The translations under genes and the position numbers were made by a program. From Oceanisphaera arctica (GTDB taxonomy: Bacteria > Pseudomonadota > Gammaproteobacteria > Enterobacterales > Aeromonadaceae): a stretch of DNA of 64,000 nt. Of this stretch, positions 38,296-46,871 are shown one piece after another. The DNA lies in assembly GCF_002936955.1 (NCBI RefSeq), contig NZ_MPZM01000011.1:29685-93684 (forward strand). Direction: 5' to 3'. The first letter of the stretch is position 1. Each line of letters begins with the position of its first letter. The notes beneath the pieces were generated by a model. The model made no database searches. It was not told where the DNA came from and saw only the letters and a program-made list of their open reading frames with translations.

Positions 38296-38586
38296 TTAAA
38301 CTTCCGTGTTCTTGTCTGCGGCACTGATTTCATCGTCGAGGTCATGCTCAATTTGATGAAACACCAATGCGGTACTTAATACGTGGTCTAGTTGATTTAT
38401 CGCATCTATGGTGTCGGTGATATAACCCTGATTTCGGGTTTCTATTACCACCACCAACTTCCCGGCTGCGCTTTCGCCATAAATTTCTGCACCGTCAAAC
38501 GCTTCAATCTGGCGTTTGATGGCGTTTAAATGTTGGGGCACGGCGTGAACCACCAAACTTGAGATATGAACTTCATTCAGTGACAT
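38296..38586 (-). CDS. napD: NapD, Tat signal-binding chaperone for NapA
   Basis: A 96-residue cytoplasmic protein of ferredoxin-like fold that binds the NapA twin-arginine peptide to hold back export until the cofactor is in. The start MSLNEVHISSLVVHAVP is at ATG 38586, overlapping the end of napF by 14 bp. The frame is open further up, but only as the antisense/overlap of napF. Confidence 0.92.
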   Translation of the reverse strand: MSLNEVHISSLVVHAVPQHLNAIKRQIEAFDGAEIYGESAAGKLVVVIETRNQGYITDTIDAINQLDHVLSTALVFHQIEHDLDDEISAADKNTEV

Positions 38587-39085
38587 TGGCGCTCTCTTGA
38601 AAGGTGTTCTTGATGGTGATCGCGGAGGTCGGACACACCGACACACAGGCGCCACATCCGGTGCAGCTATTCATGTCTATTTGCGGCTGTGCCACTCTGC
38701 CCACCGCCAGTTTGAAAGTAATGGCGAAGGGTTCACAGCTGTCACCACAGCTTCGGCAATCCACGTTTTTCATCGCCAGGCAGCTGTCTTCAATTACGGC
38801 CTTTGCTTGCCAGGCTGGTTCGGTTTTTGGCAAAAACAGGGGTTCGGGGCACGCCTCTGCACATTGGTAACAAAAGGTACATTCGCCGACTTCAAAATCA
38901 ACACGGGGGAAGCCGCCATCGGAGGGGCGAATGATCCTGGCAGGGCATTGCTTTATGCACTCACCACATTGGGTACACAAGTCGGTAAATTGCGCTTCTT
39001 TTACCCATGGCAGTGAGGGGGTATCCATGATTTTTTGGCGAGTAAACAGTCGGCGCCTGGAAAGATTAACCTGAGAATGTGACAT
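38573..39085 (-). CDS. napF: NapF ferredoxin-type protein
   Basis: Cytoplasmic Fe-S accessory protein of the nap system, thought to help NapA maturation. It has 170 residues from ATG 39085 (MSHSQVNLSRRRLF). Cys clusters CTQCGECIKQCP, CTFCYQCAEACP and CTGCGACVSVCP bind up to three [4Fe-4S] clusters, with an additional CRSCGDSC. An alternative TTG start at 39142 adds 19 residues without support. First gene of the operon, with a perfect FNR box 150 bp upstream. Confidence 0.93.
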   Translation of the reverse strand: MSHSQVNLSRRRLFTRQKIMDTPSLPWVKEAQFTDLCTQCGECIKQCPARIIRPSDGGFPRVDFEVGECTFCYQCAEACPEPLFLPKTEPAWQAKAVIEDSCLAMKNVDCRSCGDSCEPFAITFKLAVGRVAQPQIDMNSCTGCGACVSVCPTSAITIKNTFQESANVTE

Positions 39086-39237
39086 ACCAACCCAACCACC
39101 CTGTCGAAATTGCCGTCGAAACCAAGAGTTTAAACGCGACAAAAAAAGCTCTGAAATCCAAGCCTTACCAACCCTAATTCATTGTTGTTTTAATAGCCAA
39201 GGCTGAATAGCGGCCAAGAGGAATTTGAGAGATTCCT

Positions 39238-39251
39238 TTGATTTGGATCAA
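39238..39251 (-). promoter_or_regulatory. FNR box upstream of napFDABC
   Basis: TTGATTTGGATCAA matches the FNR consensus TTGAT-N4-ATCAA exactly. It lies about 155 bp before the napF start, in the only gap between nap and the convergently placed end of ndh. A GGAAT...ATTCC inverted repeat (39220-39236) follows on the napF side. Anaerobic induction of nap is the obvious reading. Confidence 0.82.
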
Positions 39252-39295
39252 GTGAGCCACCAATAAGGGGCCCGGGATTGCGTGGCCAGAAAATG

Positions 39296-39325
39296 AAAAA
39301 GCGGGAAGGTCGCCCTTCCCGCTTT
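39296..39325 (-). terminator. Terminator of ndh
   Basis: A perfect 9-bp stem GCGGGAAGG / CCTTCCCGC with loop TCGC and a TTTTTCATTTT tract on the minus strand, 40 bp beyond the ndh stop. Its sequence is almost that of the terminator at 34004-34035. Confidence 0.88.
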
Positions 39326-39364
39326 CAACTTTCAACTTTCAATTTTCAACTTCTGGCTGCGGTT

Positions 39365-40657
39365 TTAATGCAGTTTCAGGCGGGGCCGCAGGAAGCGGTT
39401 GATGCGCCCTACCAGCATCATCAGACCGGTGCGGGTGTAGCCGTGCAGCGCCACCTGGTGCATGCGATACAAAGACACATACACGGTGCGGGCGATACGG
39501 CCTTCTACCATCATGGAGCCACGCATCAGGTTGCCCATCAGGGAGCCGACGGTGGAGTAACGGCTCAGGCTCACCAGAGAGCCGTGATCCTTGTAAACGT
39601 AGGACTTGAGCGGCTTGTTGTTGAGCCGCGCCAGTATGTTGTCGTAGACCAGGCTCGCCATCTGGTGGGCAGACTGGGCCCGCGGCGGAACCGGCTTGCC
39701 GTTTTCCTGCATGCAGTGAGCGCAGTCGCCGATAGCGAAGATACTGTCGTCCCGGCTGGTCTGCAGGGTCGGCTTGACCGTCAGCTGATTGATGCGGTTG
39801 GTTTCCAGGCCGGCGATCTCTTTCAGGAAGTTCGGCGCCTTGATGCCAGCGGCCCATACCATCAGGGTGGCCGGGATCAGCTCGTCATCCCTGGTTTTCA
39901 GACCTTCGGCGGTGGCTTCCACCACCATGGTATTGGTGCGTACATCCACCCCCAGCTCACGCAGTTCCTTGTGAGCCATGCCGGAGATGCGCTCGGGCAG
40001 TGCCGGCAGTATGCGCGGGCCCGCTTCCACCAGAGTCAGGCGCAGGCAGTCACGGCTGAGCTTCTTGAAGCCATAGGCGCTGAGGTGTTCAACCGCATTG
40101 TACAGCTCGGCAGACAGCTCGACGCCGGTGGCGCCGGCGCCGACGATGGCGATGTTTACCTTGTCGTCGACGGCCTCGCTTTCACCGTACTGCAGGAAGC
40201 GGTTCATCAGCTCGTCATGAAAACGCTCGGCCTGCTGCGGGCTGTCCAGAAAGATGCAGTGGTCGCGCACGCCCTGAGTGCCGAAGTCGTTGGAAACCGA
40301 ACCGATGGCCAGCACCAGAATGTCGTATTGCAGGGTGCGCTCACTCAGCATCGGCCTGCCGCTATCGTCCAGCATCGGGGCCAGGGTAATGGTCCTGGCG
40401 TCCCGGTCGATGTAGGTGAGCGACCCCATCTGAAAACCGAAGCCGTGGTTATGGGCGTGGGAGCGATAGCTCAGGCCGTCGATACCGGGATCCATGGCGC
40501 CGGTGGCTACTTCATGCAGCAGAGGCTTCCACAAGTGAGTCCGGTTACGGTCTACCAGTGTCACTTCCGCCTTGCCCTTGCGGCCCAGCTTGCGACCCAG
40601 TTTGGTGGCAAGCTCAAGACCGCCGGCGCCACCGCCGACTACGATAATCTTTGTCAT
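39365..40657 (-). CDS. ndh: Type II NADH:quinone dehydrogenase
   Basis: A non-proton-pumping, single-subunit flavoprotein that transfers electrons from NADH to quinone at the inner face of the membrane. It has 430 residues. The FAD Rossmann motif is [18 protein letters not shown] and the second, NADH-binding motif is [26 protein letters not shown] is the conserved FAD segment. AGGGG lies 6 bp before the ATG. The nearby hinT-lpoB-thiK-nagZ order is the same as in E. coli. Confidence 0.96.
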   Translation of the reverse strand: MTKIIVVGGGAGGLELATKLGRKLGRKGKAEVTLVDRNRTHLWKPLLHEVATGAMDPGIDGLSYRSHAHNHGFGFQMGSLTYIDRDARTITLAPMLDDSGRPMLSERTLQYDILVLAIGSVSNDFGTQGVRDHCIFLDSPQQAERFHDELMNRFLQYGESEAVDDKVNIAIVGAGATGVELSAELYNAVEHLSAYGFKKLSRDCLRLTLVEAGPRILPALPERISGMAHKELRELGVDVRTNTMVVEATAEGLKTRDDELIPATLMVWAAGIKAPNFLKEIAGLETNRINQLTVKPTLQTSRDDSIFAIGDCAHCMQENGKPVPPRAQSAHQMASLVYDNILARLNNKPLKSYVYKDHGSLVSLSRYSTVGSLMGNLMRGSMMVEGRIARTVYVSLYRMHQVALHGYTRTGLMMLVGRINRFLRPRLKLH

Positions 40658-40685
40658 GTTTGACCCCTGGATAATGTAAAAAACC

Positions 40686-40757
40686 TGCGGCTATGGCGGA
40701 TGTGTGTCGCAGCCATAGCCGAAGACTCTTGCGATGGCCTCCCTACAGAGGCCATAT
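40686..40757. repeat. Two hairpins between nagZ and ndh
   Basis: CGGCTATGGC/GCCATAGCCG (10 bp, 40687-40721) and ATGGCCTC/GAGGCCAT (8 bp, 40734-40755) followed on plus by ATTTTAAAA. They may end nagZ transcription or lie in the ndh leader; neither has a strong T run on the minus strand. Confidence 0.5.
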
Positions 40758-40825
40758 TTTAAAAGTCGAGGCTGAAAGTACAACTGTATTTTTACATAAA
40801 ATTAACTATCAAAGACCCCGTTTGC

Positions 40826-41842
40826 TCAGCCTTCCAGCCGGCGCAGCCGTTCACTTGCCTCGCGCCAGCGACGGCTGCCATACAAGTTACTGGCGACGGC
40901 CGTCTCACGCTTGCCCAGGGCAGACAAATCGCGTTTGCGCAGAGAAGACAGGTCCCGCTTTATATCGTGAGGCAAAGCGTCGATGATCTCGACGGCGCCG
41001 GCCCTGTGATTACAGGCCAGCAGCAGGTCGCAGCCTGCCTGCAGGGCGCTATGGGCCCTGTCGGCATAGCCACCCGCCACGGCGGCGCCTTCCATGGTCA
41101 GATCGTCGCTGAAGATCAGTCCCTTGAAGCCGAGTTTTTGCCGCAGCACCTGTTTCAGCCAGAAGGATGAAAACCCGGCCGGGTGCGGGTCCACCGCCGA
41201 ATAAATGACGTGAGCCGGCATCATGCCCTGCACCAGGCCGGCGGCGATAAGGGCGCGAAACGGCACCATGTCCGCCTGCTCTATCTCGGCAAAGTCGCGG
41301 GGGTCGACCGGGCTTTCCTTGTGAGAGTCGGCGCGCACGCTGCCATGGCCGGGAAAATGCTTGGCCACCGCCGCCATGCCGGCGGTATTCATGCCCTTGA
41401 TGTAAGCGCTGGCATACTCGATAACCGGTTCGGGATCGGTGCCGAAGCTGCGATCGCCAATCACCTCGCTGCCCCGCTCCAGATCCAGCACGGGCGCAAA
41501 GCTCAGGTCGATATCATGGGCCAGCAGCTCGGCCGCCATCATCCAGCCGGCGTCTTCCAGCAGGGTGAGTTTATCCGGGCTGTTCAGCGCCGCCAGTTTG
41601 CCCGGAGCCGGCAGCGGGAAGAAGCCGTCGCGAAAACGCTGCACCCGGCCCCCTTCGTGATCTACCGTCAACAGCAGGCCCGGTTTGACCGCACGAATGG
41701 CCTTGACCAGGGCTCTCAGCTGCGCCCGGTCGTGATAGTTACGACGGAAAAATATGACCCCGCCCACCGTCGGGTGCGCCAGCAACTCACGCTCTTCGGC
41801 GTCCAGCTCACAACCCTGCACATCAAGAATAAAGGGGCCCAT
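40826..41842 (-). CDS. nagZ: Beta-N-acetylglucosaminidase of peptidoglycan recycling
   Basis: Cytoplasmic glycoside hydrolase family 3 enzyme that removes GlcNAc from anhydro-muropeptides, which sets the beta-lactamase-inducing signal in species with AmpR. It has 338 residues. The signature KHFPGHGSVRADSHKE carries the catalytic His/Asp loop, and the nucleophile Asp lies in IFSDDLTMEGA. GGAG precedes the ATG. It is downstream of thiK, as in E. coli. Confidence 0.96.
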   Translation of the reverse strand: MGPFILDVQGCELDAEERELLAHPTVGGVIFFRRNYHDRAQLRALVKAIRAVKPGLLLTVDHEGGRVQRFRDGFFPLPAPGKLAALNSPDKLTLLEDAGWMMAAELLAHDIDLSFAPVLDLERGSEVIGDRSFGTDPEPVIEYASAYIKGMNTAGMAAVAKHFPGHGSVRADSHKESPVDPRDFAEIEQADMVPFRALIAAGLVQGMMPAHVIYSAVDPHPAGFSSFWLKQVLRQKLGFKGLIFSDDLTMEGAAVAGGYADRAHSALQAGCDLLLACNHRAGAVEIIDALPHDIKRDLSSLRKRDLSALGKRETAVASNLYGSRRWREASERLRRLEG

Positions 41843-41897
41843 TACTACTCCGTTACCGCGCTTTATTACCGCGCTTTAGTGGTCAGTTCAATTCGAT

Positions 41898-41952
41898 AGG
41901 CATTAGGGTCTGTTGACCTTTCACGGTGAAAGGTCAACAGACCCTAATGCCT
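41898..41952. repeat. Perfect 27-bp palindrome with a one-base centre at the end of thiK
   Basis: The arm 41898-41924 (AGGCATTAGGGTC...CTTTCAC) is matched exactly by 41926-41952, separated only by G41925. The right arm encodes the last residues of ThiK and the left arm is the non-coding mirror. There is no T run, so it is not a normal terminator. Confidence 0.9.
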
Positions 41953-42748
41953 GCGCCAGCCGCGCCAGCGCCCTGTGTTGCAGCTCAAGATAGTGCGGGG
42001 CCGGGTTACGCCGGTACTGCAGCGCCGCCCACAGGGCCGTCAGCCATTGTACCCAGAGCCGGCGCGCCTGAAAACGACGCCAGTCGAGGGGGCCGCCGGC
42101 AGCACCATAGGCCGCCAGCAGTGCCCGCTCCTGCTCGGGGTCCAGCTCGAAGCTGTCGGCAATCACCGCCAGCTCAAAGGCCGCATCGCCCCGGGCCGCG
42201 TATTCCCAGTCCAGCAACCAGGGCCGTTCGCCCAGCAGGTTGGCGGCGTTGAGGTCATGATGACAAAACACGGGGGTAAAGGCCGGATTCAGCACCGGCG
42301 AGGCAAAACGGGGCACAAATACCGCCAGTTCGGGTGCCAGCGGCGTCAGTTGCCGCAGATAATGACGCGCCTGGGCTGCCAGATCCAGCGGCGGCAGGTC
42401 GATGGGTATCTTGTGCAGCCGGGCGACCCGGCGCATCAGCAGGGGCAGGTCCGGCTCTCGCCCACGCCAGTCCGGCTCATCCAGCCAGTCCAGGATCAGC
42501 AGACCCTGTTCGGGTCGGGCATAACGGATCACGGGGGCAAGCCCCGCCTTGGCCGCGGCGGTGTGAGCCCGCAGCTCAAGGGTTCTGTCTATGCCCAGCA
42601 GGGACGGATTTTCGCAGCCCAGCCTGAGCCAGTAAGGGCCCCGAGCCGTGTCGAGCCGCCAGCAAAGATTGGTGTAACCGCCCGCCAGTGGCGTCAGCTG
42701 CCCCTGCCATTGCGGGGGCAGTGACGCCAGCAGCCGATCAGCGTTCAC
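41921..42748 (-). CDS. thiK: Thiamine kinase-like phosphotransferase
   Basis: Choline/aminoglycoside kinase-fold protein, 275 residues. The catalytic loop HHDLNAANLL and the metal-binding LLDWEYAARGD are intact, and the N-terminal nucleotide loop is LAGGYTNLCWRL. It is assigned to thiamine kinase by position: it lies between lpoB and nagZ, as ycfN/thiK does in E. coli; sequence alone would only give a small-molecule kinase. Its last ten codons lie within a perfect palindrome. Confidence 0.75.
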   Translation of the reverse strand: MNADRLLASLPPQWQGQLTPLAGGYTNLCWRLDTARGPYWLRLGCENPSLLGIDRTLELRAHTAAAKAGLAPVIRYARPEQGLLILDWLDEPDWRGREPDLPLLMRRVARLHKIPIDLPPLDLAAQARHYLRQLTPLAPELAVFVPRFASPVLNPAFTPVFCHHDLNAANLLGERPWLLDWEYAARGDAAFELAVIADSFELDPEQERALLAAYGAAGGPLDWRRFQARRLWVQWLTALWAALQYRRNPAPHYLELQHRALARLAQALGSVDLSP

Positions 42749-43352
42749 TCACGCTATCGGACCAGAGCACCTCGCCGCTGCTCAGTTCCATCAGTTGCCC
42801 TTGCAGCCTGGTGCCTCCGCCGTTGCGGGTCAGGGTGGTGGACAGCAGATAATCGGCGCCACTCTGTTTGCCCAGTCGTACCAGCGCCGCCATGTCGGCC
42901 CGGCCGCCCTGATAGGCCAGCTGCTGGCGCAGGCTGCTTACCCTGGCACCGTCGGCAAAGGTCAGGCTGCCACTCAGGTTGGCGCGCAGGCGTTCGGTCA
43001 GGCCCTGGGTATCCACCGGGCTGCCGACCTGATTGCCGATGTCGTCCAGCAGCACGGCTCCCTGCACTTCATTGACGGCGGAGCTGTTTTTGAGGCGGCC
43101 CGCGAGCCCGTCGACCAGCCGTTCCAGATTGGCGCTGCGCACCTCCGGCAGCGGCGCCACCGGGGCTGTGGGCATATCAATCACCGGTGGCTGCAGAACC
43201 GGAGCCGATTGGGGCACCTGCACAACCGGTTGTGCAGACTCCGAGCCAACCGGTCTGACCGGCGCCGGCTGGGATGAATAGGGATTGGGCATGGTACAGG
43301 CCCCGAGTGCCATGCCGGCGGCCAGCAATAACGTTAAGCGAAAGGGATTCAT
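42738..43352 (-). CDS. lpoB: Outer-membrane lipoprotein activator of PBP1B
   Basis: A 204-residue lipoprotein: signal with lipobox LGAC (Cys19), a Pro/Val-rich linker (about residues 25-70) long enough to cross the periplasm, then the globular LpoB domain (DGLAGRLKNSSAV ... LLSTTLTRNGGGTRLQGQ ... LWSDSVSE). It stimulates PBP1B from the outer membrane. AAGGA precedes the ATG. It overlaps thiK by 11 bp. Confidence 0.92.
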   Translation of the reverse strand: MNPFRLTLLLAAGMALGACTMPNPYSSQPAPVRPVGSESAQPVVQVPQSAPVLQPPVIDMPTAPVAPLPEVRSANLERLVDGLAGRLKNSSAVNEVQGAVLLDDIGNQVGSPVDTQGLTERLRANLSGSLTFADGARVSSLRQQLAYQGGRADMAALVRLGKQSGADYLLSTTLTRNGGGTRLQGQLMELSSGEVLWSDSVSER

Positions 43353-43360
43353 GATCTTCC

Positions 43361-43711
43361 TTATTGAGCCAGCATGGGGCCCAGCGGACGGCCACCCAGC
43401 AGGTGCATGTGAATATGGTAGACTTCCTGACCACCGTGACGATTACAGTTAATGATCAGACGATAACCGTCTTCACTCAGCCCCGCCTCGGCCGCCAGCT
43501 TGCGGGCCACGGTAAACAAGCGGCCCAGAGCCAGCTCGTGTTCGGCTTCCACTTCGTTCACGGTGGGGATCAGCACATTGGGGACGATAAGAACGTGGGT
43601 CGGCGCCTTGGGCGAAATATCGCGAAAGGCCGTAACCAGCTCGTCCTGATACAGGATATCGGCGGGAATTTCCTTGCGGATAATTTTGCTGAAAATGGTT
43701 TCTTCTGCCAT
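43361..43711 (-). CDS. hinT: HIT-family purine nucleoside phosphoramidase
   Basis: A 116-residue histidine-triad hydrolase of AMP-lysine and similar phosphoramidates. The start [17 protein letters not shown] is at ATG 43711 with AGGAG 7 bp upstream. The catalytic triad is in [11 protein letters not shown]. It heads the hinT-lpoB-thiK-nagZ run, with 8 bp before lpoB. Confidence 0.96.
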   Translation of the reverse strand: MAEETIFSKIIRKEIPADILYQDELVTAFRDISPKAPTHVLIVPNVLIPTVNEVEAEHELALGRLFTVARKLAAEAGLSEDGYRLIINCNRHGGQEVYHIHMHLLGGRPLGPMLAQ

Positions 43712-43999
43712 TGCTGCTCTCCTTGAAATAAGTCGCCGGGCCGCGCCAGTCTGCCACAGTCCAGGATTCGCTATTATAGCCTTGTTGGTCGTCAAGGGAA
43801 TGAAGTCATGCTGAATAAACTATTGATTAAAAACGCAACCCCGATCAACTGCCCCATAGTCCCCCGGCACCGCGTCACCACCCCGTAGTCCTTAGGCTAA
43901 CGCCTGCCGTTCACCCGCCAAAAGTGCTGGGTTTAATGCTGGATTTAATGCTGATTGCACAGATAAACGGCAAACGAACCGGGCGACCCCGGTTCTGTA
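43712..43999. other. Gap between hinT and tRNA-Pro
   Basis: No supportable gene; the longest plus-strand frame from 43808 has 26 codons. The stretch GTGCTGGGTTTAATGCTGGATTT contains a partial direct repeat (GCTGG(G/A)TTTAATGCTG). It serves as the upstream region of hinT on one side and tRNA-Pro on the other. Confidence 0.4.
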
Positions 44000-44028
44000 T
44001 TGACAGCGTCGGGGGCATTACCTAATAT
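44000..44028 (+). promoter_or_regulatory. Promoter of tRNA-Pro
   Basis: TTGACA (44000-44005), 17-bp spacer, TAATAT (44023-44028): near-consensus sigma70. A GC-rich discriminator (CCGCCCC) follows, a hallmark of stringently controlled stable RNA promoters. Confidence 0.88.
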
Positions 44029-44064
44029 CCGCCCCGTCGCTTACCGTGGTAAGTATGACGATGT

Positions 44065-44141
44065 CGGCGTGTAGCGCAGCTTGGTAGCGCACTAGCATGG
44101 GGTGTTAGGGGTCGGAGGTTCGAATCCTCTCACGCCGACCA
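44065..44141 (+). tRNA. tRNA-Pro, anticodon GGG
   Basis: 77 nt with encoded CCA. Acceptor CGGCGTG/CACGCCG, D-arm GCGCAGCTTGGTAGCGC, anticodon stem CTAGC/GTTAG with loop ATGGGGT giving anticodon GGG, T-arm GGAGGTTCGAATCCTCT. It reads CCC (and CCU by wobble). Closely similar to enterobacterial proL-type tRNA. Confidence 0.96.
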
Positions 44142-44152
44142 GATTACCCTTT

Positions 44153-44182
44153 AAAAAACCCACCTTTAAGGTGGGTTTTTTA
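44153..44182 (+). terminator. Terminator of tRNA-Pro
   Basis: AAAAAACCCACC / GGTGGGTTTTTT stem with loop TTTAA, 11 bp after the tRNA. Confidence 0.93.
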
Positions 44183-44364
44183 TTGCCTGCGATTTGTGCT
44201 TGTCGTATCAGTTCCGAATAAAGGGGCCGCTCCGGCGTCGCCTCTGATACTTGAGGCAACAATATGATCAGCGCCAGCCTCTGTCACTGCCTCATCAAAT
44301 CGGATTCAAGTAGTACCATTATCGGATACACTGTCAGGGTGTTTTACCGCTTCGGAGAACTGCC

Positions 44365-44754
44365 ATGAAAATACTACAACGAAAGTCGCTGGCACTGGTG
44401 CTGGCCGGCACACTCACCACCCAGCTGGCCGCCTGCGGCACCGTCTTCTATCCGGAACGCAAAGGCCAGATCAGCGGCCGCATCGATCCGGTCGTGGCCA
44501 TCGCCAACGGTGTGGGTCTGCTGTTCTTTATCGTACCCGGCGTTATCGCCTTTGCGGTCGACTTTGCCACCGGCGCCATCTATCTGCCCGGCGGCCGCCG
44601 CGCCGAGCTGCAACCGAATGCCACCCCCGACAGCCTGAACGACAGCCTCTATGCCAGCACCGGCCAGCGCATCGACTGGCAGCAAGACATGGTACTGGTT
44701 GAAGCGCTCGGCTCCGCCGACGAAGCCCAGCAGCGGCTGATCGCCTCCCGCTGA
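44365..44754 (+). CDS. Conserved lipoprotein, YceK/YidQ-like
   Basis: A 129-residue predicted lipoprotein with lipobox LAAC (Cys24). The segment TVFYPERKGQISGRIDP followed by a hydrophobic helix (GLLFFIVPGVIAFAVDF) and ATGAIYLPGGR recalls the short YceK/YidQ lipoproteins and a Pseudomonas family of the same length. Function unknown. GGAG is 7 bp before the ATG. Monocistronic. Confidence 0.8.
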   Translation: MKILQRKSLALVLAGTLTTQLAACGTVFYPERKGQISGRIDPVVAIANGVGLLFFIVPGVIAFAVDFATGAIYLPGGRRAELQPNATPDSLNDSLYASTGQRIDWQQDMVLVEALGSADEAQQRLIASR

Positions 44755-44770
44755 GTTGGTGTGCTCTCAC

Positions 44771-45022
44771 CGTAGGGTCCAATTCATTGGACCAGTCGAG
44801 TCCGCGTGTAACGCCTTTGGTCGAATAAATTCGACCCTACGAAAGAACCGTTCGGTGTACTCCCTCCCCTCGAGCTCTGTTTCTGCAGCATGGCTGCGAG
44901 GTGCAACGCAAGGGGAGGGTTGGGGAGGGGTTTCTGCACGATTGTAATGACATCCCCACCCCGCCTCCCCCTGGCCAGACTACATATCTATGTCTGCTTC
45001 CCCGCTGCCAAGGGGGAGGAGC
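44771..45022. repeat. Cluster of four palindromic repeats
   Basis: 44771-44793 (GTAGGGTCCAATTCATTGG...) and 44819-44840 (GGTCGAATAAATTCGACC) are opposite-facing copies of one hairpin. 44858-44933 is the CTCCCTCCCC...AAGGGGAGGG repeat and 44957-45022 the CCCCGCCTCCCCCT...AAGGGGGAGGAGC repeat, both also present at 17.5 kb. They fill the gap between two convergent genes. Confidence 0.78.
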
Positions 45023-45042
45023 CGTGCGGTTCGCCCCGCTAA

Positions 45043-46860
45043 TCAGTAGGCTCCGCCGATAGCCGGGCGCAGGTGTTCGTACAGCGGAATGGTTTTGTTC
45101 AGTTCGGCCACCGAGATCCCCGGCGCCAGCGTGGCCAGGCGCTCCCGTGCCCGCAAAATCCGGTTGCTGCGCAACAGCTGCACATTGGGATAAAGCCGCC
45201 GGGCTTCACCCAACAGCTGTTGGGCCTCGTCTTCCTCCCCCGCCGTGGCCAGCGCCAGGTAGGCATTGTAATAAACCCCCGCCCGAGGCGTGTGGGTCAG
45301 AAAACGCCGGGCCCAGCTCACGTAATCCAGCAACTGTTCTCTGTCTTCCGCCAGCAGGCCGCGGCTCAGCTGCCAGTGATGACGATAAAAAGCCACCCTG
45401 TCATACCAGATCAGGGGATTCACCACCGCCTGCAATTGCGCCTCGGTGCGGTCTTCATTCTGCTCGTAACGGGTCAGCTGCTGGCCCGCATAGAGGCCGG
45501 TGGCCATGAACAGCATCAGGCCCATTCCCCAGGCGCGTAACGGCCAACGGCTCCAGGCCAATGGTGCCGCCAGCAGACGACGCTGGCCGTATTCCGCATC
45601 CATGACATAAAGCAGCACCAGCATCATGAACCAGTGCGGCAGCGAGTGATAAAACGGAAATTCGGTCTGACTGTGAATGAAAATAGGGGTCAGTATTCCG
45701 ACCCAGGCCAGGCTTTGGGCAAAGGGCAGCCGGTAGAGCAGCTGCAGCACCAGGCCGGTCATCAGCACCAGTCCCAGCAGCGGCACCACGCCGCCTTCGA
45801 TGGCCCAGAGCAGAAACTCGTTATGGGGGTGCCCCATCTCGGTAAACAGCGGCGGTGCCCCCGGGGTCAGCTCGCGCCAGTCGGCATAGGTGCTATAAAA
45901 CGACGACTCGAAACTGCCGTAGCCAAAACCGAGCCAGGGCTTGTCCAGCCACATGCGCAAGCCGTGGGCATAAATGTCGAAACGGCCATCGGCCTGGGTA
46001 TAGATGCTCAGGCTGCGCTTGCTCATGTCGAAGGCATCCAGGCCGACCACTCCCAGCACGATACCGAGCGGGATCAGCAGCAGGCTGGCCAGCAGGCGCT
46101 TGGAGCGGGTCTTGATCAGGGTTTGCCAGATCAGCGGCTGCAACAGCAGCAGCCCCAGCAGCAACCCCAACTGACCGGCCCGGGATTGCAGCAGCACCAC
46201 CAGCATGCCGCCCGCCCCCAGCACCGCAGAAAACCAGACCGACTTCAGCACAAAGCCGCGCCAGGGTGACTTGGCTTCGTGCAGCCAGAGGTACACCGCC
46301 AGCACCATGCCGGTAGCCACAAAGCTGGCCATGACATTGCGGTGCTGAAAAATACCATAGGGCGAACGCACCTCGGTGTTGTAGCCAAACCAGTTGCCCG
46401 GCTCCAGCACGAAGAACTGGGCCAGACCCAGAAGAATCTCTACGCTGACCGCCGCCAGCAGGCAATACAGCAGGTAACGGCGGCCCCGGCCGTTGAAGCG
46501 GCATTGCTGCAGGGCCAGATAAAACAACAGGCCGCCGCACAGGCCCAGCATGCGCGGCAAGGCCTGGCCGGCCACGGAATTGTTATGCCCATAGAAAAAC
46601 GGCAGCCACAGCAGGCAACTCGCCGCCACCAGCCCCAGCCAGAAGCGGCTGGTCAACAGGCGCCGACGGTGCCAGTGCCAGAGCCCCAGGGTGGTCATCA
46701 GGCCGACAAAAAACCAGCCGATGACATTGAATGGCAGTTGCAGGCCGATACCGAACAGATGAGGTAAATAAAGGTGCATCGCCAGCAGGACGTAAAACGC
46801 CATGCAGACCAGCATGGTTTTGGCCAGCCGTTCCTGTTGCAGCAAAGGCGAAGACATCAT
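45043..46860 (-). CDS. O-oligosaccharide ligase / PglL-type transferase (Wzy_C family)
   Basis: An inner-membrane protein of 605 residues with about a dozen transmembrane helices and a C-terminal TPR-like periplasmic region. The key loop has the Wzy_C motif (GHPHNEFLLWAIEGGV) and QHRNVMASF upstream. Proteins of this class move lipid-linked glycans onto pilins, other proteins (PglL/PilO) or lipid A core (WaaL). The long helical tail (residues ~460-600) favours the PglL_A/Wzy_C_2 protein O-glycosylation branch. Start ATG 46860 has GGAG 7 bp before it; ATG 46857 is possible. Confidence 0.85.
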   Translation of the reverse strand: MMSSPLLQQERLAKTMLVCMAFYVLLAMHLYLPHLFGIGLQLPFNVIGWFFVGLMTTLGLWHWHRRRLLTSRFWLGLVAASCLLWLPFFYGHNNSVAGQALPRMLGLCGGLLFYLALQQCRFNGRGRRYLLYCLLAAVSVEILLGLAQFFVLEPGNWFGYNTEVRSPYGIFQHRNVMASFVATGMVLAVYLWLHEAKSPWRGFVLKSVWFSAVLGAGGMLVVLLQSRAGQLGLLLGLLLLQPLIWQTLIKTRSKRLLASLLLIPLGIVLGVVGLDAFDMSKRSLSIYTQADGRFDIYAHGLRMWLDKPWLGFGYGSFESSFYSTYADWRELTPGAPPLFTEMGHPHNEFLLWAIEGGVVPLLGLVLMTGLVLQLLYRLPFAQSLAWVGILTPIFIHSQTEFPFYHSLPHWFMMLVLLYVMDAEYGQRRLLAAPLAWSRWPLRAWGMGLMLFMATGLYAGQQLTRYEQNEDRTEAQLQAVVNPLIWYDRVAFYRHHWQLSRGLLAEDREQLLDYVSWARRFLTHTPRAGVYYNAYLALATAGEEDEAQQLLGEARRLYPNVQLLRSNRILRARERLATLAPGISVAELNKTIPLYEHLRPAIGGAY

Positions 46861-46871
46861 CAGTTCTCTCC

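Noticed and set aside
43808..43888. 26-codon frame upstream of tRNA-Pro
   Set aside because: Too short, no ribosome site, no similarity.
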